A DNA stretch of 13,960 nt from Propionivibrio sp. (GTDB taxonomy: Bacteria; Pseudomonadota; Gammaproteobacteria; Burkholderiales; Rhodocyclaceae). Location: positions 1 through 13,960 of the forward strand of contig QKII01000035.1 of assembly GCA_003249625.1 (NCBI GenBank). Reading direction: 5' to 3'. Of the stretch, positions 6,005-12,995 are shown one piece after another. Position 1 is the first letter of the stretch. Every line of letters begins with the position of its first letter. The notes beneath the pieces were generated by a model, which worked only from the letters and a program-made list of their open reading frames with translations, searched no databases and was not told where the DNA came from. A program made the position numbers and the translations under genes.

Positions 6005-6748
6005 ATGAAACGACTGGTGATTTTTAAAGTTGGGGATACCTTTAGCCATCTTGCTGAACAAAGTGGCGATTTCGAACAATGGATTGTCAACGGACTTGGA
6101 GATCACCCCTTTGAGGTTATCGTCGTTGATCCTCGAAACACTGATGTTTTTCCGGCCATTGAGAGCGTTGCCGGCGCGATAATCACCGGGTCTCACAGTA
6201 TGGTTACTGACCGTGAGCCATGGAGTGAAAACTTGGCTTCCTGGCTGCGCTCTGCCGTATCGGGAAATACCCCCATACTCGGAATATGTTACGGACATCA
6301 GCTTCTTGCTCATGCAATGGGTGGCGGCGTTAACTACCACCCGAAGGGAATCGAGCTTGGTACGGTGCCGATTTGCCTGACATCAGAGGCAAAAGATGAC
6401 CCGCTGTTCCACAGTCTGCCGAACCGATTCCCGGCACATGTTGTTCACCGGCAAACTGTAAGCAGCCTGCCGGAAGGGGCTGTTCTGTTGGCAAGCAATT
6501 CTTTTGAACCGCACCACGCCTTTCGGGTCGGCGACTTTGCCTGGGGAGTCCAGTTTCATCCGGAGTTCAGCAGTGATGCGATGGCGTGCTATATCGCGGA
6601 AGTCAGTGATGGCTTGAACCCAGACGAGGCAATCTCCGAATCGTTATCAGCAAAGGTTCTTGTAACGGAGGAGTCCGCATCAGTACTACCGAGGTTCGTT
6701 AACTTTGTAGCAGAACTCCAGGTGGCCGTTACTGGGCGGTGCGCATAG
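6005..6748 (+). CDS. Class I glutamine amidotransferase (GMP synthase-like)
   Basis: A stand-alone 247-residue class I glutamine amidotransferase. Such domains hydrolyse glutamine and pass ammonia to an acceptor, or cleave gamma-glutamyl bonds. The catalytic triad is visible: C95 in the nucleophile elbow GICYGHQ, with H185 and E187 in QFHPE. GSHSMVTD (62-69) is the usual oxyanion region. No synthase domain is fused and no partner gene lies nearby, so the acceptor is unknown; relatives are annotated as 'GMP synthase-like', and some act on gamma-glutamyl compounds. A C-terminal extension of about 60 residues follows the triad. The start is ATG 6005 with only a weak GGGAT upstream. Base composition is less G+C-rich than the lar operon, which with the disturbed region before it suggests a separate origin. 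Confidence 0.92.
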   Translation: MKRLVIFKVGDTFSHLAEQSGDFEQWIVNGLGDHPFEVIVVDPRNTDVFPAIESVAGAIITGSHSMVTDREPWSENLASWLRSAVSGNTPILGICYGHQLLAHAMGGGVNYHPKGIELGTVPICLTSEAKDDPLFHSLPNRFPAHVVHRQTVSSLPEGAVLLASNSFEPHHAFRVGDFAWGVQFHPEFSSDAMACYIAEVSDGLNPDEAISESLSAKVLVTEESASVLPRFVNFVAELQVAVTGRCA

Positions 6749-6759
6749 GTCGCCCCCCA

Positions 6760-6771
6760 ATCTGTACAGAT
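6760..6771. repeat. Perfect 12-base palindrome between converging genes
   Basis: ATCTGTACAGAT is a perfect palindrome located 11 bases after the amidotransferase stop and 56 bases before the end of the converging cyclophilin-like gene. There is no T-run, so it is not a typical terminator. It could be a chance occurrence or a protein-binding site. Confidence 0.35.
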
Positions 6772-6827
6772 AACAACGACTGGGGTGAGAGAGCTACGGA
6801 GCTGGCAAGTGGCGCCTTCTTGTCAGC

Positions 6828-7268
6828 TCAATAAACCGTCTCGATCAGAACGGTTCCCGACATCGGCGCAATGTTATCAACACCACTGACGCCAACCCCA
6901 AGACGGTGCATTTCATCACCGGCATAGAAATCCGTGTAAAGCATGAACACGTCACCCCATGGCGCGTAGTAACTCAGCTCACCTTTTTTCCCATCGTGGT
7001 AAGCCTCCCGCGATCCAACAGTCAGTTTTTTTGGAGGATAGAACATCCATTGTGCATTACGGAAGTTCGTCAGTTCCAACTTCAATGGGAGCTGGTGGTA
7101 AAACTCTTTTGCAGCTCGAGTATCGTAAAGCCGGAAAACTGCGGAATTTCCTTGAGAAGTAATTCTGACCTGCATAGTCGACATGCTTAGCTCATCGGCG
7201 TAGCTGGAAAAGCAGCCGGTCAGTGAAATACCCGTGCAAAGCATCAGAGCGAATGCGTTTCGTGTCAT
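6828..7268 (-). CDS. Cyclophilin-like-fold lipoprotein
   Basis: A 146-residue protein with an N-terminal lipoprotein signal: a basic start (MTRN), a hydrophobic core and the lipobox LTGC with the lipidated cysteine at position 19. The mature part matches the small cyclophilin-like fold family: an initial beta strand (MQVRITSQGNSAVFRLYD), AAKEFYHQLPLKLEL and a final block with LSYYAPWGDVFMLY and LGVGVSGVDNI. These proteins have the fold of cyclophilin but no shown isomerase activity; their function is unknown. Cytoplasmic relatives are often neighbours of aldo/keto reductases, CMD proteins and AraC regulators, as here. The lipidated form is less usual. The start is ATG 7268 with a weak GTGGG upstream. 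Operator copy B is about 240 bases upstream and points towards it. Confidence 0.82.
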   Translation of the reverse strand: MTRNAFALMLCTGISLTGCFSSYADELSMSTMQVRITSQGNSAVFRLYDTRAAKEFYHQLPLKLELTNFRNAQWMFYPPKKLTVGSREAYHDGKKGELSYYAPWGDVFMLYTDFYAGDEMHRLGVGVSGVDNIAPMSGTVLIETVY

Positions 7269-7438
7269 GGCTTACCCACTGACTCAATAACCTGATAGTG
7301 AATCATTAATCTACCGCTTCCCACATGCAGAGAAGCAATTCGATTTCTTGTACGCATGAAGTGACATGGCCCTTTTGTATCTTCCGCCGGGCTTTGGGCG
7401 ATATCGGAAGATGTCTGAAAGAACGACAAATTGCTTCA

Positions 7439-7474
7439 AACACCGGTTTGTTCGTTGCTGCACACTCCGGTGTT
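7439..7474. repeat. Inverted repeat AACACCGG...CCGGTGTT
   Basis: Perfect 8-base arms at 7439-7446 and 7467-7474 are separated by 20 bases. It lies just downstream (minus strand) of the candidate -10 TACAGT of operator copy B, so it would form a hairpin at the very 5' end of that transcript or act as a binding site. Confidence 0.4.
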
Positions 7475-7477
7475 CAT

Positions 7478-7534
7478 ACTGTAAGCCTCTGGTAGGCCGG
7501 ACGTGAATACCAATTCCGGCAAAATCCTTGCCTA
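7478..7534 (-). promoter_or_regulatory. Operator copy B with candidate promoter
   Basis: On the minus strand AGGCAA (7533-7528) is followed after 11 bases by GAATTGGTATTCA (7516-7504) and then by TACAGT (7483-7478) as a candidate -10. The spacing is within one base of copy A, and 13 consecutive bases are identical between the two. The nearest downstream minus-strand gene is the cyclophilin-like lipoprotein, with a leader of about 200 bases. Confidence 0.5.
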
Positions 7535-7693
7535 CTCCTGCGAATGTTCAGGAAGGAGGTGACTTCAATGCCACGTAGAGGTGGCTGAAACAGATTTCTC
7601 GCCACACCTATTGGCGGCGTCCGGCATTTTGTCGATTTTTGAAACCTGATTGTTCCGGCTTCATGGCAATTCTCGGGTGCAGTCGCCGAGGCT

Positions 7694-7728
7694 GATTTTT
7701 CGGGGCCAGGCCACTGCCCCAAAAAATC
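7694..7728. repeat. Long imperfect hairpin after the SDR gene
   Basis: GATTTTT (7694-7700) pairs with AAAAATC (7722-7728), then one mismatch, then GGGGC (7702-7706) pairs with GCCCC (7716-7720) around a 9-base loop. It lies 23 bases past the SDR stop, where a terminator is expected. The T-run is on the 5' arm on both strands, so it is not a standard intrinsic terminator. Confidence 0.45.
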
Positions 7729-7751
7729 ATCGAGATTTCCCCTGATGGCAA

Positions 7752-8495
7752 TTACGGCAGATAGGCTCCGCCACAAACCGGGTTGTAGGTTCCGGTTATA
7801 TGCGAGCTCGATTCACTTGCCAGATAGCGGATCGCGTTCGCGACATCTTCGGGAGTAGCAATCCTCTGTGTCGGCGTGTGAGTACGGATAAGCTCCTTGA
7901 ATTCGGTCGGCGCGTTCTTTGTTGCATCGGTTTCCACCAGTCCCGGCGCCACGATGTTGGAGGTAATGCCAAAAGGTCCGAGCTCTTGCGCGAGATATTT
8001 GCTGAAGCTGTCCAGTGCGCCCTTGGCCGATCCGTGGGCGATGAAACTTGGTGCAGGCGCTTCGGACAATGTGCTCGAAATGAAAACGAGCCGTCCGAAT
8101 TTCCTGGCTTTCATGCCGACGGCTGCCAGTTTGGCTGTCGCGTAGGCTGCATGCATCTCGTCGTTGAGCTTTTGCGCAAACTCTGCCCAAGTCTGTTCCA
8201 TGAACGGCTTTGCGGTGAAATTCATGTTGGCATTGGAAACCAGCACATCTACGCCACCATATTGCGCATCGATCATTGCGAACATGGCTTGCAATTGACT
8301 GTCGTCCCTGACGTCTGCCTGTACTGGATATGCCTCTCCCCCGAGCGCCTTGATCTCCTCGGCCAATTCGGTAGCGACATTGTTGCTGTTAACGTAATTG
8401 ATAAAAACACGATAGCCGTCTTGGGCAAGTGCTTTGGCGGTTGCGGCACCAATGCCGCGCGCACCACCGGTAATCAATGCATTTCGTTTGCTCAT
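7752..8495 (-). CDS. SDR-family oxidoreductase with His in place of the catalytic Tyr
   Basis: A 247-residue classical-type short-chain dehydrogenase/reductase; the family catalyses NAD(P)(H)-dependent oxidation or reduction of alcohols and carbonyls. The cofactor motif TGGARGIG is at residues 9-16 and D61 sits at the adenine-binding position. The usual NNAG is changed to SNAN (87-90). In the active site S141 and K158 are present, but the tyrosine of YxxxK is replaced by H154 (AHGSAK), 13 residues after the serine exactly where Tyr should be. The start is ATG 8495 with AGGAG six bases upstream. It lies 46 bases after the MarR gene on the same strand and is probably the target gene of that regulator. 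Activity may be altered, or a histidine may take over the acid/base role (inference). Confidence 0.93.
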   Translation of the reverse strand: MSKRNALITGGARGIGAATAKALAQDGYRVFINYVNSNNVATELAEEIKALGGEAYPVQADVRDDSQLQAMFAMIDAQYGGVDVLVSNANMNFTAKPFMEQTWAEFAQKLNDEMHAAYATAKLAAVGMKARKFGRLVFISSTLSEAPAPSFIAHGSAKGALDSFSKYLAQELGPFGITSNIVAPGLVETDATKNAPTEFKELIRTHTPTQRIATPEDVANAIRYLASESSSHITGTYNPVCGGAYLP

Positions 8496-8541
8496 GTTTA
8501 CTCCTGGGGTGATTGGGTTGGTCTGGGGAAAGGATAAGCGG

Positions 8542-8994
8542 TCAGAGTTGATTGAGTACCCGGAGATTGCCGATAACCCCCGAGATCTGTTGCATGCAGT
8601 CCGAAAGCGATTCGGGATCCAGGCCGGCCTGTGCGTCCATAAGCACGTTTTGCGCTATGCCGGAGCAGCATTCGGCAATGCTGATCGCGTTCGATGTCAG
8701 TGTGGCCAGCTTGTGGCGTCCGTCCTCGGTGTTTTTTTGACAGACCACCCAGCCCCGCCTTTCGAGACCATTGACGGAACGGCTGACGGTCGATTTTTCC
8801 AGATACAACAACTCGGCCAGCTTTCCCTGCGTCATGGCGCCGTTGTTCAGAAGGACCAGGATGACCCCCCACTGTTCCGCAGTCATGTCGATCCCGGCAT
8901 CGTTGAAACGTTTCGTCAGCAGTTTGTTGAAGAGCCGTCCTGCCAACCCGGTCAGGTGTCCCAACGATCGCGCGTGGTTGTAGCCTTGCGTCAA
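8542..8994 (-). CDS. MarR-family transcriptional regulator
   Basis: A MarR-type winged-helix dimer that normally represses a nearby promoter and releases DNA when it binds a small phenolic or electrophilic ligand or is oxidised. The winged helix covers roughly residues 40-105, with recognition helix segment LYLEKSTVSRSVNGLERRGWV and wing KNTEDGRHKLATLT. The TTG at 8994 is chosen as the start (150 residues) because GAGG lies six bases before it; a TTG at 9015 would add seven residues but has no such site and lies nearer the promoter. C109 and C110 (ECC), near the start of the C-terminal dimerisation helices, and C132 (DCM), within them, could be redox-sensitive, though this is speculative. The palindromic operator just upstream suggests autoregulation together with the SDR gene. 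Confidence 0.9.
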   Translation of the reverse strand: MTQGYNHARSLGHLTGLAGRLFNKLLTKRFNDAGIDMTAEQWGVILVLLNNGAMTQGKLAELLYLEKSTVSRSVNGLERRGWVVCQKNTEDGRHKLATLTSNAISIAECCSGIAQNVLMDAQAGLDPESLSDCMQQISGVIGNLRVLNQL

Positions 8995-9002
8995 TGTGCG
9001 CC

Positions 9003-9059
9003 TCGATAATTGCAAAAAGATGTATATGCAACTATATACAATTATCGATCCCCGGTGAA
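9003..9059 (-). promoter_or_regulatory. MarR-SDR promoter with palindromic MarR-type operator
   Basis: TGTATAT (9021-9027) and ATATACA (9034-9040) form a perfect inverted repeat with a 6-base spacer, a typical MarR operator. It is flanked by a second perfect inverted repeat, TCGATAATTG (9003-9012) and CAATTATCGA (9039-9048). A minus-strand promoter can be read as TTCACC (9059-9054), 17 bases, TATAGT (9036-9031), so the operator covers the -10 element and a bound repressor would block RNA polymerase. Confidence 0.75.
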
Positions 9060-9086
9060 GGTTCCATCGACCTTAATTTCTCGTGC

Positions 9087-10322
9087 TCAAACCTGGGAAT
9101 TTTTGTTGGCCGGGGACTTGATTGTGGTCATGGCAATCAGCGCGGCGACGATGCCGAGTGCGGCGTAGCCGAGCGCAATCTCGAACAGACTGAAGCTGGA
9201 AGTCAATCGGCCCGCGATCATGCCCGGAATAGCTGCTCCACTGTATGAAATGAAATAGAGCGACGCCAACAGGCCTGCACGTTCATGTACCGCGGTGTTT
9301 TCCAGCAACGCTCGAATCGCTCCGGTCGAAGCCAGACCTTGGGCAACACCGACGACCAGACTCGTTGCGATCAAAGGAAGTATCCAACCCCCCCACAGAT
9401 TGACCATGATGCTGGTGACAGAAACGACGAACAGGCTCATTCCCAGGCGCACGCTCACAACCGGGGAAAAGCGTGCCGACAAAGGGCCGCCAATGGGGTT
9501 GAGCCCCATGACCGAAGAAAAGATAGCTGCCGCCACGAGCGGATTGGTCGTGCCCAACTGTTCTGCGGCTACCGAAGGGCCGAAAGCCTGATAAAAGCCG
9601 CCCAGTGACCAGGTGGCAACGGCGGCAGAGCCGGCTGCAACTACGAGTCTTCCGCTGCCCTTCGGTATTTGCATGTGGGGTCGCAACGAAGCCAGCAGTC
9701 CCGGACGGCGTTCAACTGTCTCCGGACTCAACGCGATGACGATCGCCAGTATCACGAGGATAACGACCATCACCGCATAGACCGTTATGCGCGGATCCGG
9801 CCCCCACTCGACGAGCGCTCCCGAGGTGAGAGCGCCGACCGGAATTCCGAGCATCGGGGAGCTACCGGTAATGGCCGCGGACAGCCACCGAGGCTTTCCT
9901 GCGGCATTGTCGACAACGTAAGCCCCGAGACTGCTCGAGGCAATGCCGCACGCTACGCCTTGCAGAATCCGGCCGATCAGCATGGGGGTAACACTGTGCA
10001 TGGTTGTGAGAATCAAACAGCCCAATGCAGCGCTCAACAAAGCGGCGAGCGCAACAGGACGACGCCCGACAAAATTCGACAGGCGCCCGAGTACCAATAG
10101 CGATGTCGCCGCTGCAATGAAGTAAGCGACCGAGACAATGGCGAGATCGCCGTTTGTTATGCCGTCTTCGAGTCGATACGTGTTGTACAGCGGTATGGGG
10201 GTCCCAGCGGCCGCAAATACAAAAACGAACGAGCAAGCTGCGGCGATAAACGCCGTATTTCGCGAAAAAACGCCAGGGTACAGTACGTCAGCTTCTCTTG
10301 AGTGGGCCAAGGGATTGCGCAT
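9087..10322 (-). CDS. MFS transporter, drug-efflux type
   Basis: A 411-residue inner-membrane major facilitator with about twelve hydrophobic segments, the normal length for a proton-driven efflux permease. The loop between segments 2 and 3 carries the family motif as GRLSNFVGRRPVAL (around residues 79-92), and the region around LIGRILQGVACGIASSSLGAY matches the fourth and fifth segments of drug-proton antiporters. The N-terminal half is linked to the C-terminal half by a basic loop (ERRPGLLASLRPHMQIPKGSGR). The start ATG at 10322 shares one base with the stop codon of the SMR gene (TAATG), so the two pumps are translationally coupled. The exported compound is unknown. It is the last gene of the alcohol dehydrogenase operon. 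Confidence 0.93.
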   Translation of the reverse strand: MRNPLAHSREADVLYPGVFSRNTAFIAAACSFVFVFAAAGTPIPLYNTYRLEDGITNGDLAIVSVAYFIAAATSLLVLGRLSNFVGRRPVALAALLSAALGCLILTTMHSVTPMLIGRILQGVACGIASSSLGAYVVDNAAGKPRWLSAAITGSSPMLGIPVGALTSGALVEWGPDPRITVYAVMVVILVILAIVIALSPETVERRPGLLASLRPHMQIPKGSGRLVVAAGSAAVATWSLGGFYQAFGPSVAAEQLGTTNPLVAAAIFSSVMGLNPIGGPLSARFSPVVSVRLGMSLFVVSVTSIMVNLWGGWILPLIATSLVVGVAQGLASTGAIRALLENTAVHERAGLLASLYFISYSGAAIPGMIAGRLTSSFSLFEIALGYAALGIVAALIAMTTIKSPANKNSQV

Positions 10323-10657
10323 TAATGCCCCAGACTTTTGGAGAAAACATTCATCACCACGACGCCGGCGGTGATCAACCCGATACCCACCAGCGCAGGG
10401 AAATCAAGCTTCTGGTTGAATAGCCACCAACCCACCAGCGTAATCAGAACGATGCCGATACCGGACCAGATGGCATAGACCACGCCCATTGGAATGACTT
10501 TCAAGGTCAATGCCAGGCAATAAAACGCGATCCCATAGCCAACGATAACGGCGACAGATGGCCAGAATCGAGAAAACCCCTCGCTCGATTTCAACGATGA
10601 CGTTGCAATGACTTCACTGACGATCGCAGTAAAAAGAAAAAGCCAATTTTTGATCAA
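10322..10657 (-). CDS. Small multidrug resistance (SMR) pump, EmrE/QacE-like
   Basis: A 111-residue membrane protein with four hydrophobic helices, the normal size for an SMR dimer subunit that exchanges protons for cationic compounds. The essential glutamate is E15 ([15 protein letters not shown]), equal to E14 of EmrE. The [10 protein letters not shown] segment carries the Tyr, Trp and Gly residues of the substrate pocket, and the last helix holds the [13 protein letters not shown] dimerisation segment. A TTG start at 10657 is used, preceded by GAGGGG eight bases upstream. These features favour the drug-exporting subclass over the guanidinium exporter subclass, though this cannot be decided by eye. 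It follows the hydrolase after 63 bases that contain a strong inverted repeat. Confidence 0.93.
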   Translation of the reverse strand: MIKNWLFLFTAIVSEVIATSSLKSSEGFSRFWPSVAVIVGYGIAFYCLALTLKVIPMGVVYAIWSGIGIVLITLVGWWLFNQKLDFPALVGIGLITAGVVVMNVFSKSLGH

Positions 10658-10673
10658 AATCGAAGCCCCTCAA

Positions 10674-10708
10674 CCATCTGAACGCACATTGCTCTAGCGT
10701 TCAGATGG
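10674..10708. repeat. 12-base perfect inverted repeat between the hydrolase and SMR genes
   Basis: CCATCTGAACGC (10674-10685) and GCGTTCAGATGG (10697-10708) pair perfectly around an 11-base loop. In the minus-strand transcript this hairpin begins 12 bases after the hydrolase stop and ends 3 bases before the GAGGGG site of the SMR gene. No T-run follows, so it could be a 3'-end protecting or partial terminator hairpin within the operon. Confidence 0.65.
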
Positions 10709-10720
10709 CTTTCTCAATAT

Positions 10721-11821
10721 CTATTTCAGGTTTTTTCCGAAGAAATCCGCGATCTTGTCGAATGGGATCACGTCCATCCGATCATACAGATCGGTGTGGA
10801 TGGCATCCTTGATGATCATCAGTTCCTTCGGCTCACCAGCGGCCTTGTAGGCATCTTCGGCAAAATAACGTGAATGGGCTTTCTCGCCGGCAATCAGCAG
10901 GATCGGACGTGGCGAGATCTCATTGATGTAGGTCAGTAGCGGCATGTTCATGAACGAGATTGGCGTAGTTGCCGTCCAGGCCCCATTCGAATTCAGAGAA
11001 CGCTTGTGGAATCCACGCGGCGTGCGGTAATAATCGAAATACATGCTGACAACTGGATTGGTGATGCCCTCCTTGGTTTCCGGCAGGTTCCTTGAACCAG
11101 CGGCGGGGGCACCTTTTTCAGCATCACTCCAGCGTTGCTGGCTCATCGCTTCCAAAGCCTGGTCGCGTTGCTCCTTGGTCATGCTGTCGTAATAGCCCTT
11201 GGCCATCACGCGCGACATGTCGTACATGCTCGCGGTGACCACGGCCTTGATGCGCTTGTCCACCGCCGCGGCATTCAGGCCCATGCCGCCAAAGCCGCAA
11301 ACGCCGATAATGCCGATTCGATTGCGGTCAACTGAAGTATGCAAGCCGAGAAAGTCCACCGCTGCGCTGAAGTCTTCGGTGTTGATTTCCGGTGAAGCCA
11401 CGTTGCGCGGTTCGCCCCCGCTTTCGCCGGTGTAGGAGGGATCAAACGCGAGTGTGACGTAACCGCGTTCGGCCAGGGTCTGAGCATACAGTCCGGAAGA
11501 CTGCTCTTTCACTGCGCCATAGGGGCCACTGACAGCAATCGCTGCGAGCCGCTGATCGCCACGGTTTTTGGGCAGATACAGGTCGGCAGCCAGCGTGATG
11601 CCGTATCGGTTCTTGAAAGTGACTTTCTGATGATCGACCTTATCGCTTTTCGGGAAGGTCTTGTCCCATTCCTGTGTCAATTGCATGGTGTATCCCTCGA
11701 TAGTTAAGGATGTAGTTGTTGCCAAAGCGGGGTGTGCGCTGACAAAAAAGGCTGTGCAGGCAACGATGGCGCCTTGGATGAATTTTTTGTGGGAAAGCAG
11801 AGCGTTCATTCGGTTTCTCAT
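10721..11821 (-). CDS. Exported alpha/beta hydrolase with cysteine nucleophile
   Basis: A 366-residue alpha/beta hydrolase with a Sec signal peptide: basic residues, a hydrophobic run around residues 15-28, and a cleavage site at HPALA-TT (after A34), so the mature enzyme should be periplasmic or outside the cell. The nucleophile elbow reads GVCGFGG with C175 where a serine is usual, as in dienelactone hydrolase-like enzymes. A C-terminal H342 (AIHTDLYD) is the likely catalytic histidine, and ILLIAGEKAHSR carries the preceding strand. The lid region (about 205-290) is large. Two in-frame ATG codons (11821 and 11809) both leave the signal peptide intact; neither has a strong ribosome binding site. 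It starts 25 bases after the alcohol dehydrogenase stop. The substrate is unknown; an ester or lactone is plausible. Confidence 0.92.
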   Translation of the reverse strand: MRNRMNALLSHKKFIQGAIVACTAFFVSAHPALATTTSLTIEGYTMQLTQEWDKTFPKSDKVDHQKVTFKNRYGITLAADLYLPKNRGDQRLAAIAVSGPYGAVKEQSSGLYAQTLAERGYVTLAFDPSYTGESGGEPRNVASPEINTEDFSAAVDFLGLHTSVDRNRIGIIGVCGFGGMGLNAAAVDKRIKAVVTASMYDMSRVMAKGYYDSMTKEQRDQALEAMSQQRWSDAEKGAPAAGSRNLPETKEGITNPVVSMYFDYYRTPRGFHKRSLNSNGAWTATTPISFMNMPLLTYINEISPRPILLIAGEKAHSRYFAEDAYKAAGEPKELMIIKDAIHTDLYDRMDVIPFDKIADFFGKNLK

Positions 11822-11846
11822 TGTTCTGTAGGACGAGAGTGGATGG

Positions 11847-12995
11847 CTACAGTGCGTTCTTCAATATTTCCGCGACGACCTCTGGGGTATACGTTTCGGC
11901 AATGCCGAAGACGCGCACATTGCGCTGCACGTTCTCGACGATGGCCGGCAGATCCTTCTCGTTGATTCCCAATTGCGGCAAGCGCGTCGGCGTACCGATC
12001 TTGTCGTACCAGCCTCGCAGCGCAGCGATGCCTTGCTCTCCGCCTTCGATGCCAAACACATTCCTGGCAAATCGGTCGAACTGGGCCGGGTTGCGTTCGC
12101 GGAACCACTTCATCCAGGCGGGAACCACCACCGACAGGCCGGCCCCGTGCGGCACATTGAACAGCGCCGAGAGCGAGTGCTCGATGGCGTGATTCGGGAA
12201 GCTGAACCCTGCCGCGCCGGAATAGCTCAGGCCGTTCAGCGCCAGGGTCGCCGCCCATGCGAACTGCGCGCGGGCGGCATAATCGGCCGGGTCGGCCAGC
12301 AATGCCTCGGTGGTCTCGATGACCGTGTTGATCAGGGATTCGACCATGCGCGATTGCAGATTGGGATGCGTCGTCGCAGTGAAGTAGGTTTCGATCAGAT
12401 GCGCGATGACATCGGACGCGGAATAGACAAGGTAGTCTCGCGTCACGCCCTGCATCAGTGCCGGATTGACGATGGACACCTTGGGGAATAACGACGGGGC
12501 CGCGATAAAGAATTTCTCCTGCGTCTCGTCATTGGTCACCACGCCCGACGGGTTCATTTCACTGCCTGTCGCCGCCAGCGTCAGGATCGCGAACAAGGGC
12601 AGTGCCGCATTGATCGCGGCCTTGCCAGTGAACAAATCCCACACGTCGCCATCGTGGCAGACGCCCGCGGCAATCGCCTTGGAACTGTCGAGGACAGATC
12701 CGCCGCCCACGCTCAGGATGGCGTCGACATGATTCGCTCTCGCCAAGGCGATGCCTTCCCGCACCTTGGATATGACCGGATTGCTGACAATGCCGCCGAA
12801 TTCGACGAGGGCGATGCCCTGCTCGGCCAAACTCTTGCTGACAACGTCGAACAATCCTTCGCGCTTGATGCGTTCGCTGCCGTAGCAGAGCAGTACCTTC
12901 TTGACGCCATGTTCGGCCAAATGCTGACCGATCAATTGTTCCTTGCCAGTACCAAAATCGATTTTGGTGGGATTAAAGAAAGTAAAGTTTTCCAT
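11847..12995 (-). CDS. Iron-type (group III) alcohol dehydrogenase, YqhD/BDH-like
   Basis: A 382-residue cytoplasmic alcohol dehydrogenase of the metal-dependent group III family, which mainly reduces aldehydes with NADPH in vivo. The cofactor motif GGGSVLDSSK is at residues 97-106. The metal ligands fit the E. coli YqhD pattern (D194, H198, H267, H281): here D195, H199, H269 and H283. The length is close to YqhD (387). The start is ATG 12995 with GGAG about nine bases upstream. It heads the ADH-hydrolase-SMR-MFS operon and is transcribed away from the AraC-family gene, the same pairing as yqhD with its activator yqhC in E. coli, where aldehydes such as glyoxal induce the system. Operator copy C lies between the two. 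Confidence 0.95.
   Translation of the reverse strand: MENFTFFNPTKIDFGTGKEQLIGQHLAEHGVKKVLLCYGSERIKREGLFDVVSKSLAEQGIALVEFGGIVSNPVISKVREGIALARANHVDAILSVGGGSVLDSSKAIAAGVCHDGDVWDLFTGKAAINAALPLFAILTLAATGSEMNPSGVVTNDETQEKFFIAAPSLFPKVSIVNPALMQGVTRDYLVYSASDVIAHLIETYFTATTHPNLQSRMVESLINTVIETTEALLADPADYAARAQFAWAATLALNGLSYSGAAGFSFPNHAIEHSLSALFNVPHGAGLSVVVPAWMKWFRERNPAQFDRFARNVFGIEGGEQGIAALRGWYDKIGTPTRLPQLGINEKDLPAIVENVQRNVRVFGIAETYTPEVVAEILKNAL

Larger units (their letters stand above)
7269..7751. other. Non-coding stretch of about 480 bases with operator copy B and inverted repeats
   Basis: No convincing gene is seen between the cyclophilin-like gene and the SDR gene; a 100-residue minus frame overlapping the SDR end looks non-protein-like. 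The stretch holds operator copy B with a candidate promoter, an AACACCGG inverted repeat (7439-7474), a plus-strand ribosome-binding-like sequence AAGGAGGTGA (7553-7562) followed by a six-codon frame, short hairpins around 7570-7620 and a long hairpin at 7694-7728. Confidence 0.65.

Noticed and set aside
7553..7562. 3' end of a 16S rRNA gene
   Set aside because: Only the anti-Shine-Dalgarno complement matches; the preceding conserved bases of 16S rRNA are absent.
7694..7728. Intrinsic terminator after the SDR gene
   Set aside because: The hairpin is good but the T-run precedes the G/C stem on both strands instead of following it, so it is listed only as an inverted repeat.
7474..7776. 100-residue minus-strand frame past the end of the SDR gene
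   Set aside because: It overlaps the end of the SDR gene, has no ribosome binding site and a composition rich in Arg, Ser and Pro without any recognisable fold; it also covers operator copy B.
8995..9015. TTG at 9015 as start of MarR
   Set aside because: It has no ribosome binding site and lies nearer the promoter; TTG 8994 has GAGG six bases before it.
8498..9031. Long frames antisense or out of frame to MarR and its leader (for example 8434-9009 plus, 8498-9031 minus)
   Set aside because: They overlap a clear MarR gene and have no family features, so they are shadow frames.
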